A DNA stretch of 64,000 nt from Humulus lupulus (GCF_963169125.1 NC_084794.1:159141858-159205857); one strand, 5' to 3'. Positions 33,781 through 45,789 are shown, counted from the first letter of the stretch. Notes: generated by a model from the sequence alone, not told the origin. Numbers and translations: made by a program.

Positions 33781-35586
33781 TCAAGGTTCATACTTCGTAG
33801 GTTTGTCATTCGACCCAGACTTAGCTTTCTTCTCACTGCGGTGGTCAGACCCGTTATTCCCACGTTTCTTACTACCGCCTTGATCATTTCCGCTATCCTT
33901 TGGAGTATCCCCCGATCCACTTGGGTTGTTCAACCCGTTCTCTCCTTTCTCAATGGCATCGTCCAACTTCATGTACTTATCTGCACGGTCCAAGAACTGT
34001 TGTAAAGTTGAAATTGGATGGCGGTGAATGCTGTCCCACAAAGGACTTCGATAAATAATACCCGAGGAGATCGCAACCATCTTCCCTTCATCTCCAACAG
34101 CGGTAGCTCGATTGGCTTCTCTCATAAACCTCTGTATGTAGTTCTTGAGAGATTCATCTTTGCCTTGCCTAATATCCACCAAGTGGTTGGCATAAACTGG
34201 AGGGGTTCGGGCAGTGCTGAACTGCCTGCAGAACTCCTTCCTAAAGCTCTCCCAAGAGGTGATGGAGACGGGTTTGAACTTCCAGTACCACTCTTGGGCA
34301 GTGTCTGACAAGGTGGTGGGGAAGACTCTACAGCGGTAATCGTCACTCACCCCAAGCAGCTCCATCTGATCTTCGAACTTTCCAACGTGTCTCACCGGGT
34401 CTGCCTTTTCTGTATAAACTGGCAATACCGGCGCCTTGTATTTCCTTGGTGGTTGGGCTGCTCTTATTCTAGCACAAAAAGGGCTACCACTTCTGTGGTC
34501 TACTGGATCAATAACTGGTTGTTTGGATAAACCTTGTACTGCCGCCGTCAAAGCATCAAGCTGGGCTTTGATGGCTGGGGCCACTACTGGGGATGCATTT
34601 TCGGGACCGCTTGGTCGGGCACTCCTATCCGGCGTATCCACGTCAAGTATTTCTACTCGACTAGTAGGACGGATTGGCTCCTGCCCTTCGACCGGAGCGG
34701 TCCTCCTTCTGTCATCAATGATGTCCCTTAGGTCCTTCTGAGCAGTGCTCTTTCCCAACCGGTCGAACACCGTACTCCGAGTCTTTTCGGAGGGTCTACT
34801 AGGTGGAGCGTACTCCTTGCCATTACGCTGGTTGGGATGTCGTGGTGGCTTCCCCGTTTGAGCTGGTTGATTGTTTCCCCCTCGTCGGTTATTATTCTTC
34901 TCTTTCGACTGGTTGGTGTGGTAACTGTCACCTTCATCACACCCATGTCCATCTTTGAAGTGTGAAGTTTCCTTGCCACGAGGGGCTTTGTTGTGCCCCT
35001 GCTCAGAAGGTGTTTTCTTACTGCCAGACTTATGACTTCCTGACCTGGAAGTCTCTGATCTGTGGCTCCTTGAGGGGGTCTTAGAATTCCCCCTTTGGGT
35101 AGAGGCAGTGCGTGATCGTACTCCCTCCTCCTCATGACCAGGCGGGTTACCACCACCTCTTGCTGGTCTATCAGCTTTCTTTTGACCAGCCTCTGTGGTC
35201 CTTGCTTCTTGAGTGGGTATCACCCCAGGCGCAGCTTGAGCATTGGCTCGGGTCAACTGCGCAGCTGCCTCCAGAGCAAGTGCAGCTTCGCGGTGTCGCC
35301 TGTCGGCCTCCTCCTGCTGTCGACGGATCTCCTCGCTCCTAGCGTCCATCTCTTGTCTCTGCTTGGCCATTTCCTCAGCAAAGGCCTCCTGCCTAGCATT
35401 GAACTGGGCCAACTCATCCTGGAACGCGCTCATGGTCTCCTGGAGCTCCTCAACTTCAGGAGCTACATCCTCAAGCACGACCCTAGGCTCATTCTCACGA
35501 TCCTGAACGTTAGGATTCTCCGATCTAGCATGCTCCCTGGAGGTGCTTGCCCTCTTGGAGGCCGCGGTGGTGTTCTTAGGCGCCAT
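33781..35586 (-). CDS. Tat-C Gag
   Basis: The start at 35586 lies about 55 bases after the primer site. The 601-residue protein has an N-terminal coiled coil (about 40-115, EELQETMSAFQDELAQFNAR), a long basic, Ser/Gly/Asn-rich disordered region, and the retrotransposon gag core (about 440-555: WYWKFKPVSITSWESFRKEF, YIQRFMREANRATAVGD). The stop TGA at 33783-33781 is in frame with the following segment, and the coding resumes immediately, so the terminator probably arose from CGA. In Tat elements gag and pol are commonly one frame; whether this Gag alone is made here is unknown. Confidence 0.88.
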   Translation of the reverse strand: MAPKNTTAASKRASTSREHARSENPNVQDRENEPRVVLEDVAPEVEELQETMSAFQDELAQFNARQEAFAEEMAKQRQEMDARSEEIRRQQEEADRRHREAALALEAAAQLTRANAQAAPGVIPTQEARTTEAGQKKADRPARGGGNPPGHEEEGVRSRTASTQRGNSKTPSRSHRSETSRSGSHKSGSKKTPSEQGHNKAPRGKETSHFKDGHGCDEGDSYHTNQSKEKNNNRRGGNNQPAQTGKPPRHPNQRNGKEYAPPSRPSEKTRSTVFDRLGKSTAQKDLRDIIDDRRRTAPVEGQEPIRPTSRVEILDVDTPDRSARPSGPENASPVVAPAIKAQLDALTAAVQGLSKQPVIDPVDHRSGSPFCARIRAAQPPRKYKAPVLPVYTEKADPVRHVGKFEDQMELLGVSDDYRCRVFPTTLSDTAQEWYWKFKPVSITSWESFRKEFCRQFSTARTPPVYANHLVDIRQGKDESLKNYIQRFMREANRATAVGDEGKMVAISSGIIYRSPLWDSIHRHPISTLQQFLDRADKYMKLDDAIEKGENGLNNPSGSGDTPKDSGNDQGGSKKRGNNGSDHRSEKKAKSGSNDKPTKYEP

Positions 35587-35620
35587 ATCGCTTTAGGGAC
35601 TGTCCGTTTTCTCTTCAGGC

Positions 35621-35640
35621 TCTCAATGAAAGCACCAAAA
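35621..35640 (-). other. Primer binding site of Tat-C
   Basis: On the minus strand TTTTGGTGCTTTCATTGAGA follows the LTR end GTCAACA. It shares TGCTTTCATTGA with Tat-B. The tRNA partner was not identified. Confidence 0.65.
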
Positions 35641-37332
35641 TGTTGACTATGAATTTAGCCAACGACGTGAGAACGTCAACTACGACAACCTTCAAGAGAA
35701 TTATAAACGACAACAGACAGTTTTTATGAACGAAAGTAAATGACACGAGGTTTTTATAGTGGTTCAGCCCCGATGATCGGTAATAGCCTAATCCACTTAG
35801 AGATTTTATTACTGTATTCACACTCAAGATCAGATGAACCGTGTCAACTGAGTTTCTTCAGTGTGAGATATTCCAGAACACAAAAATGGGTTTTTCTCAA
35901 GAACAACACACTTTCTCTCTCTAGAATACAGATTCACTCTCGATTTTTCCAAAAGTCCTTTTACGATCCTCCCAAGTCCCTATTTATAGACCTGGGTTCT
36001 CAACTGATATCCCCTTTTGATAGGGATATTCTATTATTTACCTAATATTTATATTACAAAATAAACATTCAAAATATAACTGATCCCTAATTTCGAGTGA
36101 GGATTGAGTGATTCCCGGATGCTTGGACCAATTCTCACTGAAGTAGTTTCGGGCAGTTTGACGTAGCTTCTCATGCATGTTGACTATTCTTCAAGCTTTA
36201 CGTAGGTCAAAGGTGGCATACGCATGGCTATCCTTGGACCAAAGGCCAACTACACTCGAGGTATACTCCTCCATTGTGTCCGATCGGACACAATGGTTGT
36301 CTTCTTTGGCTTAAGGTGGTTCAAACCATCTTATTTGACTCCTTCAATCAAGGTCCAATATGACCTTACACTTTGCTCCTCGGACCAAGATGGTCCGAGC
36401 CATCTTCTTCCTAGCATATCCTCGGACCAACATGGTCCAAGCGCTCCTGCAGGCGTCTTGCGCGATCGGGGGAGGTCATGTGCGATCGGGGGAGGTCTTG
36501 TGCGATCGGGCATTATGCCCCTTGGACCTAAACGGTCCAAGCTTCCTTTGCTTTAACCAAGGTCCGATCGGACCTTGGTCTTCTCTCTTCGGACCTAGGT
36601 GGTCTGAGCCACCACCTCTCCTTGGATCAAAATGGTCCAAGGTACTCATAAGTACCACGTCCGATCGGGCACACATCCTCCTCCTTGGGCCAACAAGGTT
36701 CGAACCTCTTCGCTCAACCAAACGCTCGATCGGGCATTAGGCTTTTCTCCTCGGACCAAGGTGGTCCGAGCCACCATCTACTTCTCCTTGACCTGAATGG
36801 TCCAAGGTACCTCCTTTGTGTATGTTCGATCGGTCATAGTTATCCCTTTGGACCAAAATGGTCCAAAGTATCCACACACATCATGTCCGATCGGACACCC
36901 CCATTTCTACTCACTTCATTCAAGCCCAAGTTCACTTCTTCCATATCATACCCGATCGGCCACTATGTGGCTTTCCCCTTGAGTAAAACTTGAGCCTTAT
37001 TCTTCTTGAACTTATTCGAACCAAGCTTAACAAGAGGTCTCCTAAGCTTAGGTCCGATCGGACCTACTGTTTCTATATCTTGAACTAAAATTCATACCTC
37101 CCCTTCACTTTCTTGGTCTTGGCACCAATTTAATTATACGGGTCTTTAAACTGAGGTCTGAGCCAAGCAACCCCCAGTCTAAATACTCTCTTCGATTGGG
37201 CGTATTTGGCTTGACCTCTGTCCCCTTCCTTAACTAATGTATTAGGCCATTACTAAGCCGGATCACCCTACTAACTCATGCCACGTGTCCATTTCACCGC
37301 CACGTCATTCTTTTCAAATTTTTGGGATAACA
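35641..37332 (-). repeat. 5' LTR of Tat-C
   Basis: 1,692 bp, nearly identical to 22518-24208. A minus-strand TATAAATA lies at 35981-35988. It carries the same dense palindrome set, including the 26-bp perfect palindrome at 36271-36296. Confidence 0.95.
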
Positions 37333-37337
37333 CTAGG

Positions 37338-37849
37338 TAAATCATTTTTTTTGGTATGGATTCAAACAAAGGATAATATTATATTTTTTTTAGAAATTTG
37401 GAAAGTTAAATTTAGTGTAGATTTATAAAATTTAGTATATTTTAAAAAAATTGATACAAACTTTTAGAAAAATATTTTCTTTTATCTTTTGTCTAGTTTC
37501 AAACTAATTAAACTATCAATGACATTTATTTGTACTCAATTGTGTCTTTGCAATTTGAAACTATTGATTTTAGGTGGTGCTAAATGTCACGGGCCAGCTA
37601 TCTGGCTCACTAAATAGACTGAGCGTGTGACACTTGCAGGCACTCCAAGCTAGCAAGTCAATTTATAAGTCAACCTTTATGCAAACAAATACATTGGTCA
37701 GCCTGCACACAAACAAATCCATTGGTTAGCCACGATGCATCTCTCGGGGAACTGGTGCCCACTGATGGGAAAAGAAGGGAGAGGTTTCTCTAGGGGCTAC
37801 AACCTATGATAGCTCGGGATGTTCGTATTACCACTTGCCAAGGGTGACT
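37338..37849. other. Interrupted flank of the kinase gene, then unrecognised sequence
   Basis: The first 250 bases are AT-rich and continue the target sequence broken by Tat-C. From about 37575 the composition changes to mixed, repeat-like sequence that I cannot assign. No gene is supported. Confidence 0.4.
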
Positions 37850-40330
37850 ACCTACGTACAGGTTGTTGAGAAAGAGCCCACAGCTGAGAGCGCAGAGAAT
37901 AAAATATGGCGTGATAACACGGCCAGGAGAGACACTAGGTGTAGCGTCCCAAAATTTACTAATAAGGCTTTGGGCCTTGATTAGCGTGCGTAGAGGGCAA
38001 TAATTGATTTATTATGTTAATATGTGAATTTGATGAGTATGTGATTAGAAATGCATGTATAGGTGAATTGAATATGCATGTGGGCCATTTTTAGCTATTA
38101 GGGGCATGTTTGTAATTTTAGCTCGTTGAGGGCATAAATTCAATAATTGTGTATATTGTTATCTTTACCATGTGTGAGTGGTGATATATTTGTGATGTAG
38201 GATCCGAGACAGTCCTAGGGAGAAATTTATCTAGAAGGTCACAACGGGGTCAGATACCCAGCTCGGGAGGAGCCTAAGGGTATTTTGGGTATATAATATG
38301 TGTTGGGGAATTATTGAGTAATGGATAGTAATTTATCAATCATATAGTTATGTCAGGATTTAACGGGGGTTTATAGGAATACTCGGGGGACTTAACAGGA
38401 TTTGGCAAATGACTGAATTGCCTTGGGTGACACTTGAGGATTTAAGATAAGCTTAAGGGGCAGATTGGTCTTTTTGGCAAGTGGGTATATACCTAGGCTG
38501 GAGAAAACACTAGAACAAAAAGAAAAGAAAGAAAGAAAGAAAGAAATAGAAGGATAATACTCAGTTTTCTTTGACTTTTCTCTCTCTCCACCGATTCTCT
38601 CTCTCTCTTGGTGCTTGAGGATTTTGGAGGAGGTCTTGTGGATTTTATTAGACTAAGAAATTCAAGGTTGGAATTTGGGAGGCTATAACTTGAAGGTTTG
38701 GGAAGTGAGCTCAGGGCTTGAGACATCACTGAGGTAAGAGTTTATGTTGATTGTTTTTGTTAGAAATTCTAGCTTGAGCTTTAAGTATGCATGAATGGCA
38801 GATTTTAGTTTGGTTGTATGTTTGATGAGTATAGGATTTTTTTTATGAGATTGTTATAAAGTCTAAGTTGTGTTGGAGGGAAATCTAGGACTAATTCTAG
38901 GTTTAATTGATATTTGAATATGAGAATTAAGGTCTAGGCTCGAGAAAATGTAGAAAGAAATGGTGAATTTATGGGTTTGGAGGCTTGAGTTGCGGCCTTG
39001 TTCTTGAGGTGCCGCGGCCGTGTGTGTCGAAGAGGCTGGAGGCCTCTGCCTGCCAGGCATGCCGCGGCACAAGGAAGGGAGTGTCGCGGCACGTGTCTCC
39101 CAGCAAGGAGGCATTTTGCCTCTGTTTTGGGGTGCGCCGTGACCCTAAAGGGCTGGGTTGCGGCCCTAATTCAATGTACTGGCTGTTTGAAGGTTTTTGG
39201 CTCGGGAACCCAAAAGTTAAGGCTCGGGAAGGATTTTACCACCTAGATTGGTAGAATCTAAGGTCTCGGAGACTAGAATTATATCCCAAATGTTTAACTT
39301 TTAGTGTTTTCAATGAATGACCACATTTTTATATTTAATGCCTTGAAACGACTTTCAATACAGTTTAGCTACACTTTTAACCTAAAATCCTCGATTAGTG
39401 AGTGATTAGCACATTTTAAACTCACTTAGTAATGACTCCAAGAAAGTAGGGTGTTACACTAGGAGGGTGGGGCATCCATTTATGAGTTCAGGTAGGGGGC
39501 GGGGGCCCCAATGATCAGAAAAGGAAGGCCTTTGATGCCTTTCCAGCTCCAAGCCCTGACAAGAGACCTCGCGGTATTTCCACAGGTCACCAGGGCGGCA
39601 ATGAAGACTGGAGGACTTTTCTAGAGTGTGCCAGATGCAAGAGGCGTCATATAGGGGAGTGTCGAGCAAAGGCCTAATTTTTATGCGGGGTAATGGGACA
39701 CCTAAAGAAAGATTTACTGAAGGCAAGAAAGGAAGAACCACGAAAGGCAAACAGCTTGACCCCAGTTTAAGTGTTCGCATTGACACAGGCAGAAGCTGAG
39801 GCTTGTCCCTCAGTAGTTACAGGTCAAATTTTTAGTGCTGGAACCCCTTATACTGTTTTGATTGATTCTGGCGCTACACATTCTTTTGTTGCTAGTAGAG
39901 TTATTGATAGATTGTGTAGACCATGTGATTATTATGTTGTGGGTTCGAGACCTTATTACCCACTGGGGAGTTAGTAGTATCCAGAAGATGGGTCAAATCA
40001 TTGCCAATGACAGTGGAGGGCAGAGAGTTATCAATTGATTTGATAGAGTTGGTTATGACCGACTTTGACATGATTCTGGGTATGGACTGGTTAGTGAAGT
40101 ATGGTGCAACCATAGATTGCAGAAAAGGAAAATGGTAACATTTGAGCTTGAAGGTGAGGATCCTTTTGTATTTGTTGGCACTGTGCATGGACCTCGTGTA
40201 CCTATGATATCTGTGTTGAGGGCTAGAGATCTATTGCAAGGTGGTTGCATATGATTCTTAGCCGGTGTGGTAGATACCACTCAGGTCATGCCAGTGGGAC
40301 TAGAGGAGACCAGATTAATATGTGAGTTTC
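37850..40330 (+). pseudogene. First gag-protease remnant of the Tekay-like element
   Basis: Gag C-terminal text reads ENKIWRDNTARRDTR up to the solo LTR and resumes after it with GHPFMSSGRGRGP. A knuckle CARCKRRHIGEC follows near 39630, then a second Cys motif. The protease active site VLIDSGATHSF is at about 39856-39890 with an intact D-S-G. Frames shift at several points, and the stop at 39972 ends the longest protease block. Confidence 0.75.
37940..39458 (+). mobile_element. Solo LTR (T3), TSD CTAGG
   Basis: 1,519 bp, starting TGTAGCGTCCC and ending GGGTGTTACA, flanked by CTAGG at 37935-37939 and 39459-39463. It interrupts a gag sequence that reads through the target site on both sides. 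It shares the AATAAGGCTTTGGGCCTTGA block and GC-rich GTCGCGGC motifs with T2 but is shorter and clearly a different subfamily. Confidence 0.92.
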
Positions 40331-40343
40331 TGTACCAAAGGTA

Positions 40344-41930
40344 GTGGGACCCGGTGGTGTTTATATTGAGACTAGAAATTATAGTAAGGGCCAGAGCCCT
40401 CCACCTTCCCCTCTGAATTGGCAGCATGTGTTTATAGGTATGCGAGCAAGATTGTATAGGCATGAGGAAAAGATCAGGTGTTTAAAACAGCAGGTTCTGT
40501 CAGGGAACACCTCTTCCTTTGTTATGCTAGGAGTGGCGCCATTTTTGGCTTAGCCTAAGGTTGAGAATAGGTGGGAATTACTATATGAGAGATTTCAGGC
40601 ATATTACCCTCCAGTTTTTTAGGGAGGCCTAGATCCATTTAGAGTTGAACAATTGATGGGCATGATCAGTTTCATCCTCGACAATATGGGGGTGGTAGGT
40701 CACGATAGGGTGATCTATGCTAGATATGTGTTATGGGAAGATGCCCAAACTTGGTGGGAAGTGGTATCCCAGACACGAATTATAGTTGCAATGAACTGGA
40801 AGGAATTTAGGCAGTTGTTTAATGAGATATTATTGTGATCCAGTTAAGACTGTAAAGACAAATGAATTTTTGAACCTGGTTCAGGGAAATACGACAGTAA
40901 CAGAGTATGTTAACAAATTCGATGGGTTGGCCAAGTTTGCTTTTGATATGGTACCCATGGATGTGGTGGCTCGGAAGGAGCGATTTATCTATGTATTGAA
41001 TTTCAGAATAGCTCAGGGCATTAGAATTGCCCTAGTACATGAGATCTCCAACTATGCTGAGGTGGTAGGGATGGCCCTTGTTGTTGAGGGCACAGAAAAT
41101 GAGATATGGAAGGAGAGTGCTGGAGAGCGCGGAGCTCAGGCAGTGATACCTCCATTTATTGGATCAAGTAAGGGTTGAGGCCCCAGTGATCAGAAAAGGA
41201 AAGTTAGCAATGTATTCAGTACCCCTGGACTAGAAAAGGGGTTCCGAGATGTTCAGATAGGCACCATCTGGGAGAATACCAAGCAAAGGCATGTTTCTTA
41301 TGTAGGATGGTTGGGAAATTCAAGAGGGATTACCCAGGGCTAAGGAAGGATGAACAAAAGGAGGCAGACAGCTTGACTCCATCTTGAGTGTTTGCTCTGA
41401 CGCAGTCAGAGATTGAGGCTGAGGCTTAAGCTGGTTCCTCAGTAGTGGCAGGTCAGCTTCCTAGTTCTGATTCTTATATTAGGTAGATTGGTTCTGGTGC
41501 CATTTTTCTTTGTTTTGTTGTATCTAGTAAAAGCACTGAATTAATATGTGGATTACGTGGTTATGTTGTGATGAGAATTTGGAACCCTACTAGTAACTCT
41601 TAAGAGATGGGTTAGGTTATTGTGGAAAAGACTCATCAGTTAACTTGATAGAGTTTGTTATGACCGACTTTGATATGATCCTAGATATGGATTGGTTAGC
41701 CAAGTATGGGGCAATGATAGATTGCAAGAAAAAGATAGTAATCCTTGGGCTTGAGGGTGAGAAACCCTTGTATTTGTTGGCACTGTGCATGGACCCTGTA
41801 TACCTATGATATCTATACTTAGAGCTAGAGACCTATTGCAAGGGGGATACATATGATTCTTAGCTAGTGTGGTGGACACCACTCAGGTCGTGCCAGTTGG
41901 ACCAGAACAGATGAGATTAGTCTGTGAGTT
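40344..41930 (+). pseudogene. Second gag-protease remnant of the Tekay-like element
   Basis: Gag starts in a region with EEKIRCLKQQVLSGN and continues through DAQTWWEVVSQTRI (about 40740-40780), NEFLNLVQGNTTVTEYVNKFDGLAKFA cut by a frameshift near 40820, and LVVEGTENEIW (about 41080-41110). The knuckle CFLCRMVGKFKRDY lies near 41290-41330. Protease text is badly decayed (IGSGAIF at about 41485). The following FDMILDMDWLAKYGAMIDCKKK (41668-41733) parallels 40067-40130 in the first copy. Confidence 0.75.
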
Positions 41931-44710
41931 TATGGATGTGTTTCCAGAGGATCTGCCAGGGTTTACACAGAGTGATAGATTTGTGATTAACTTGGTGCCA
42001 AGGATGGGCCCAGTATCTAGGGCACCGTATTGAATGGCTACAGCAGAGCTGTAGGAACTAAAGGTTCAGTTACAGGGTAAGATGGTATTCTCCACGGTAG
42101 ATCTTTTATCTCGTTATCACTAGCTGAGGATCAGGGAGAAAAGCAAAAGACTGCTTTTTGTATCAGATATGGCATTAGGAGTGCTTAGTTATTTCTTTCG
42201 GTTTGACTAATGCCCAGTTGCTTTTTTAGATCAGGTGAACAGGGTGTTCAAAGATTATCTAGATTGGTTTGTGATCATCTCTATCGATGATATTTTGGTA
42301 TACTCTTAGCCAGAGATTGGCCAAGGCCAAGGAACGCCTCAAAGAACAGGAGTTTCCTTGGATTGGTAGGGTATTTCATGTGTTTTGTGGGAGAATTCTC
42401 AAGTATTGTTAACTCATTGACAAAAATGACACGCAAAATCAGAGGTTTGCATGGCCAGATAAGTGTGAGAACAACTTTCAGGAACAAAAATGGTGATTGA
42501 TTATAACTCCAGTTCTGAGTGTTTTCACAGATCAGAACAAGTTTATGGTTTATTGTGTTCTTATGCAGACAAAAAAGGTGATTGCCTATGTATCACGTCA
42601 TTTGAAGGATATGAACAAAGCTGGAATAGACTTATTGGTGGGCCAGTTGGCCAACATTACACTTCGTTTTACTCTTTTAGAGAGGATCAACGAGAGTTGA
42701 GTGACCCACACGTGGGAAAATATTAGAGGGGATGTCCTAGCTGGATTAGCTAAGGACTATATAGTGTCAGGCAAGAGTTTATTGAGGTATAAGGATCGTA
42801 TTGGTGTTCCGATGGACACTGGGATCAGACGGGAGATTTTGGATGAATCTCATACTACCCCTTATTCTCTGCATCCATGAACTATGAAGATTGATACGAA
42901 CCACACCAACGATTGTGGTGAAACCCGACACCAAATATGGCAGCCACCAAGAACACACGAAATGGAATGAAGAACCGCGACCCAATGCTTAGCCAAGCAT
43001 GAACCTTGGTATGAGGAAGACGCCACAAACGAGGATGGGAATCCGTTTGATAAGTCGGATTGAACGCCACAAGAAATACCCTTGATAAGTTCGAATAGTC
43101 TCTTCAAGAACTCAAGAAGAAAACCTCTCAATTTTCATTTCATCAAAATCTGCCATTCCCAAATGTTTACAAAGGCCTAATATAGGCGAAAATTACATCA
43201 AGACAGCCCTTTGTCTTCCTAAAGAAAACCGAAAATTAAAGACAACCCTTTGTCTTCCTAATGAAAACTGAAATTTAAAGACAACCCTTTGTCTTCCTAA
43301 TGAAAACCGAAAATTAAAGACAAAAGGACTCTTGGACTCACACAAGTCAAGTGTTTGACTTTCCACAAAAAAAAAACAAAGACTAAATAAAAAATACAAG
43401 ATGACAAAATACAATAAGACTCATCAAGCTCCTAAACTGAGTCTTTTGGCTCGTGCCCTCGTCACCAGACCAACTGGAACTAGACTTGGATCTTTAGTCT
43501 TGGTGTCCTCATCAAAGATCTACCAGGATTTTGAAAGCTTTATATTGGTGGCCTGGGATGAAGAGGGAGGTAACTAAGTATGTGGCAAAGTGCCTGACCT
43601 GTCAGTAGGTCAAGGCATAGTATTAGAAACCAGTAAGGCCATTACAACCTTTGAGTATCCCAAAGTAGAAGTGGGAGGACATCACGATGGATTTCATGAT
43701 GGAATTGCCCAGGATAATGGGCTAACATAATTCTATCTGGGCCATTATGGACCGGTATACAAAGTCAGCTCACTTTTATCAGTGAGGACAAACAATACAG
43801 TTTACCAGTATGCAGATCTCTATGAGAGAGAGATAGTATGCATTCATGGGACTTTGAGGTCTATCCTATCAGATAGATACCCTATCTTTACTTCCAAGTT
43901 TTGGGGAAAGCATATAACAGATGATGGGTACAAAGCTGAAGTCTAGTACAACTTATTATCCTCAGAATGATGGTAAATCATAGAGGATTATCCAGATTTT
44001 GGAGGATATGCCGAGAGCATGTATATTAGACTTTGAAGGGTCCTGGAATAAATATTTGCCTTTAATAGAGTTTTTCTATAATGAAAGCTACCAGTTGACT
44101 ATTGAAGTGACACCTTATGAGTTGATGTATGGTAGGAAGTGTAGATCGCCCATCCACCGGCATGAGATGGGTGAGAGGAAATATTTGAGTCATGAGACAA
44201 TTCAGAGGACCACTGAGGCTATTGAAAAGATTAGATCTCAGATGCTCGCTTCTCCGAGTAGACAGGAAAGTTATGGTGAACTGAAACGCAGGAATGTGGA
44301 GTTCCAAGTGGGAGACTATGTCTTCCTTAGAATTTTGCCATGGAAATGGGTGAAGGAATTTGGGAAAAATGGCAAGTTGAGCCTTAGATATGTAGGACCA
44401 GTTGAGATCCTGGAGAGGATCGGTCAGGTGACCTATATAGATTGGCCTTACCTCCAGCACTATCAGCCGTATATAATGTATTTCATATTTCCAAGTTGAG
44501 GAAACATGTATTAGATGAGACTCGTGTGTTGAGTTGTGAGGATCTGGAAGTGGAGGCAGAGTTATCTTATGAGGAGTAGCCAGTTCAGATTTTAGACAGA
44601 AAGGACAAGGTTCTGAGGAACAAAACTATACCTTTGATTAAGGTATTATACAAGAACAACAAAATCGAGGGAGCGACCTGGGAACTAGAATCAGATATGC
44701 AGGATTAGTA
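41931..44710 (+). pseudogene. Tekay-like pol remnant: RT, RNase H, integrase, chromodomain
   Basis: RT shows DVFPEDLPGF (about 41935-41965) and a catalytic SIDDILVYS (about 42282-42308). RNase H is recognisable at 42490-42720 across two frames. The integrase zinc region is split by A3 (resuming YQDFESF and a CLTCQ motif near 43590). The core and C-terminal part include WNKYLPLIEFFYNESYQ, TPYELMYGRKCRSPI and VEFQVGDYVFLRI (44043-44330). A type-II chromodomain-like tail follows (PVQILDRKDKVLRNKTIPLI, about 44580-44640; TWELESDM, about 44680), the mark of chromoviruses. Many stops. Confidence 0.82.
42892..43514 (-). mobile_element. Family A solo LTR A3, TSD AAGAT
   Basis: A 623-bp LTR on the minus strand, from TGATGAGGACACC (43514) to GTTCGTATCA (42892), flanked by AAGAT at 42887-42891 and 43515-43519. 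The target is the integrase part of the Tekay-like element. This clean solo LTR defines both true LTR ends of family A, including the coding tail at its start. Confidence 0.94.
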
Positions 44711-44766
44711 TACCAAGCTGTTCAGATAAAATTTCGAGGATGAAATTCTTGTAAGGAGGGGATAGT

Positions 44767-45789
44767 TGTAACGTCCCAAATTACCTAATAAGTTGTGGCT
44801 TTTTTTAAAGGTGTGAACAAAAAAATAATTGAGTTTTAAACTCTTCTAACCCCCCCCCCCCCCCCCCCCCCGCCCCCCCTAAGAACTGACCACTCACTTT
44901 CTCTCTCTCACTATCATCTTTTTTGAAAACTCTCTCAAAGTTTTCTCTCAATTTTCAACGCCAAGAACACCAAGGAAACTTGGAAGCTAAGTCTTGGTCT
45001 AGGAAGGGTTTTCCCTAAGGTAAAAGTTTCACTAATCTAGACTTTTGTAAAGTTTTAATCATAGAGTTTCAAATAGCTAATTAACTATGTTGTTGGGGGA
45101 AGTTGGTTAGGGTTTTTGAAAGGTTTTGAAGGAGCCAAAGCTAATAGGAAGGTCCAAACCTTAAGCAAGAACAACAAGAGGTAAAAAGATTACTTTTGAT
45201 AATTTTTGTTGTAGGGTTTTTAGTTTTAAGCATTATTTTGTATATTTAATGCTTAAAATTTCTTATTGGTGATGTAATAAGGTTATGGTAATTGTTTTAT
45301 AATTTTTATGATGCTTGTGTATTGATTTTTGAAAATAGGAACCAAAACCCCCAAGGGTTTTGTAGGAAACCCTAAAACAAAACATGTTTTGAGCTGTGAC
45401 TTCCAAGGGGTCAAGCAGCCACTTTATATTAATTTTGTCAAATTAAATTATAGTGTGATTTTTTTGAGATTGAGTACATAAAATTGAGCTTTTGAAACAC
45501 TAAAAAATGTTTAAAAATGAGTAAGTTATGCTATTTCAAAGTTTAAGTCAAAAACTGTTTTTCGTATTCTTATTTTCAGAACCAAGTTTGGACCGAATAA
45601 ATAAGATGGATTAGTGCTAATTGGTGAACCGTAATATGAAAATAGTTTAATTCTAGACTTGAGAAATTAATAATATGGGAAGGTGATCACTCCTTTCTTT
45701 TTAGGTGGTTCGAAGGTTAAAATCCCTCTAGTTCACCAGTCGATACTATTGATATCTCTCGATTAATCCTTACAAAGTACTTCATTACA
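44767..45789 (+). repeat. 3' LTR of the Tekay-like element (T4), right end unclear
   Basis: Begins TGTAACGTCCCAAATTACC after a purine-rich AAGGAGGGGATAG. Contains a C22 run at 44850-44871 followed by G and C7. AT-rich downstream. It meets a reversed Tekay-like LTR at about 45790; I could not place the exact end. Confidence 0.65.
44850..44879 (+). repeat. Poly-C tract
   Basis: Twenty-two consecutive C, one G, then seven C, within the LTR. The length may be imprecise because such runs are error-prone in sequencing. Confidence 0.85.

Larger units (their letters stand above)
22518..37332 (-). mobile_element. Tat-C: complete Tat-lineage Ty3/gypsy retrotransposon, TSD CTAGG
   Basis: This 14,815-bp element is bounded by near-identical LTRs (22518-24208 and 35641-37332) and by CTAGG at 22513-22517 and 37333-37337. 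It reads on the minus strand: 5' LTR, primer site, gag-pol (35586 to 29338), an antisense three-exon gene (25996-28401, plus strand), polypurine tract (24221-24209), 3' LTR. By eye the LTRs differ at about nine bases and one indel in 1.69 kb, about 0.5%, so the insertion is recent. Gag-pol is one frame with three stops, so this copy is not autonomous as it stands. It lies just downstream of the kinase gene. Confidence 0.95.
37850..44766 (+). mobile_element. Degenerate Tekay/Del-like chromovirus body with a duplicated gag-pro
   Basis: In order: a gag C-terminal part (about 37850-37939), a solo LTR insertion (37940-39458), gag end with zinc knuckle and protease (39464-40330), then a second gag (about 40344-41180), zinc knuckle, protease (to about 41930), RT, RNase H, the A3 insertion, integrase, and a chromodomain-like tail (to about 44710). 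The 3' LTR begins at 44767. Stops and frameshifts are frequent throughout, so it is old. The repeated gag-pro segment is described under findings. Confidence 0.8.
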
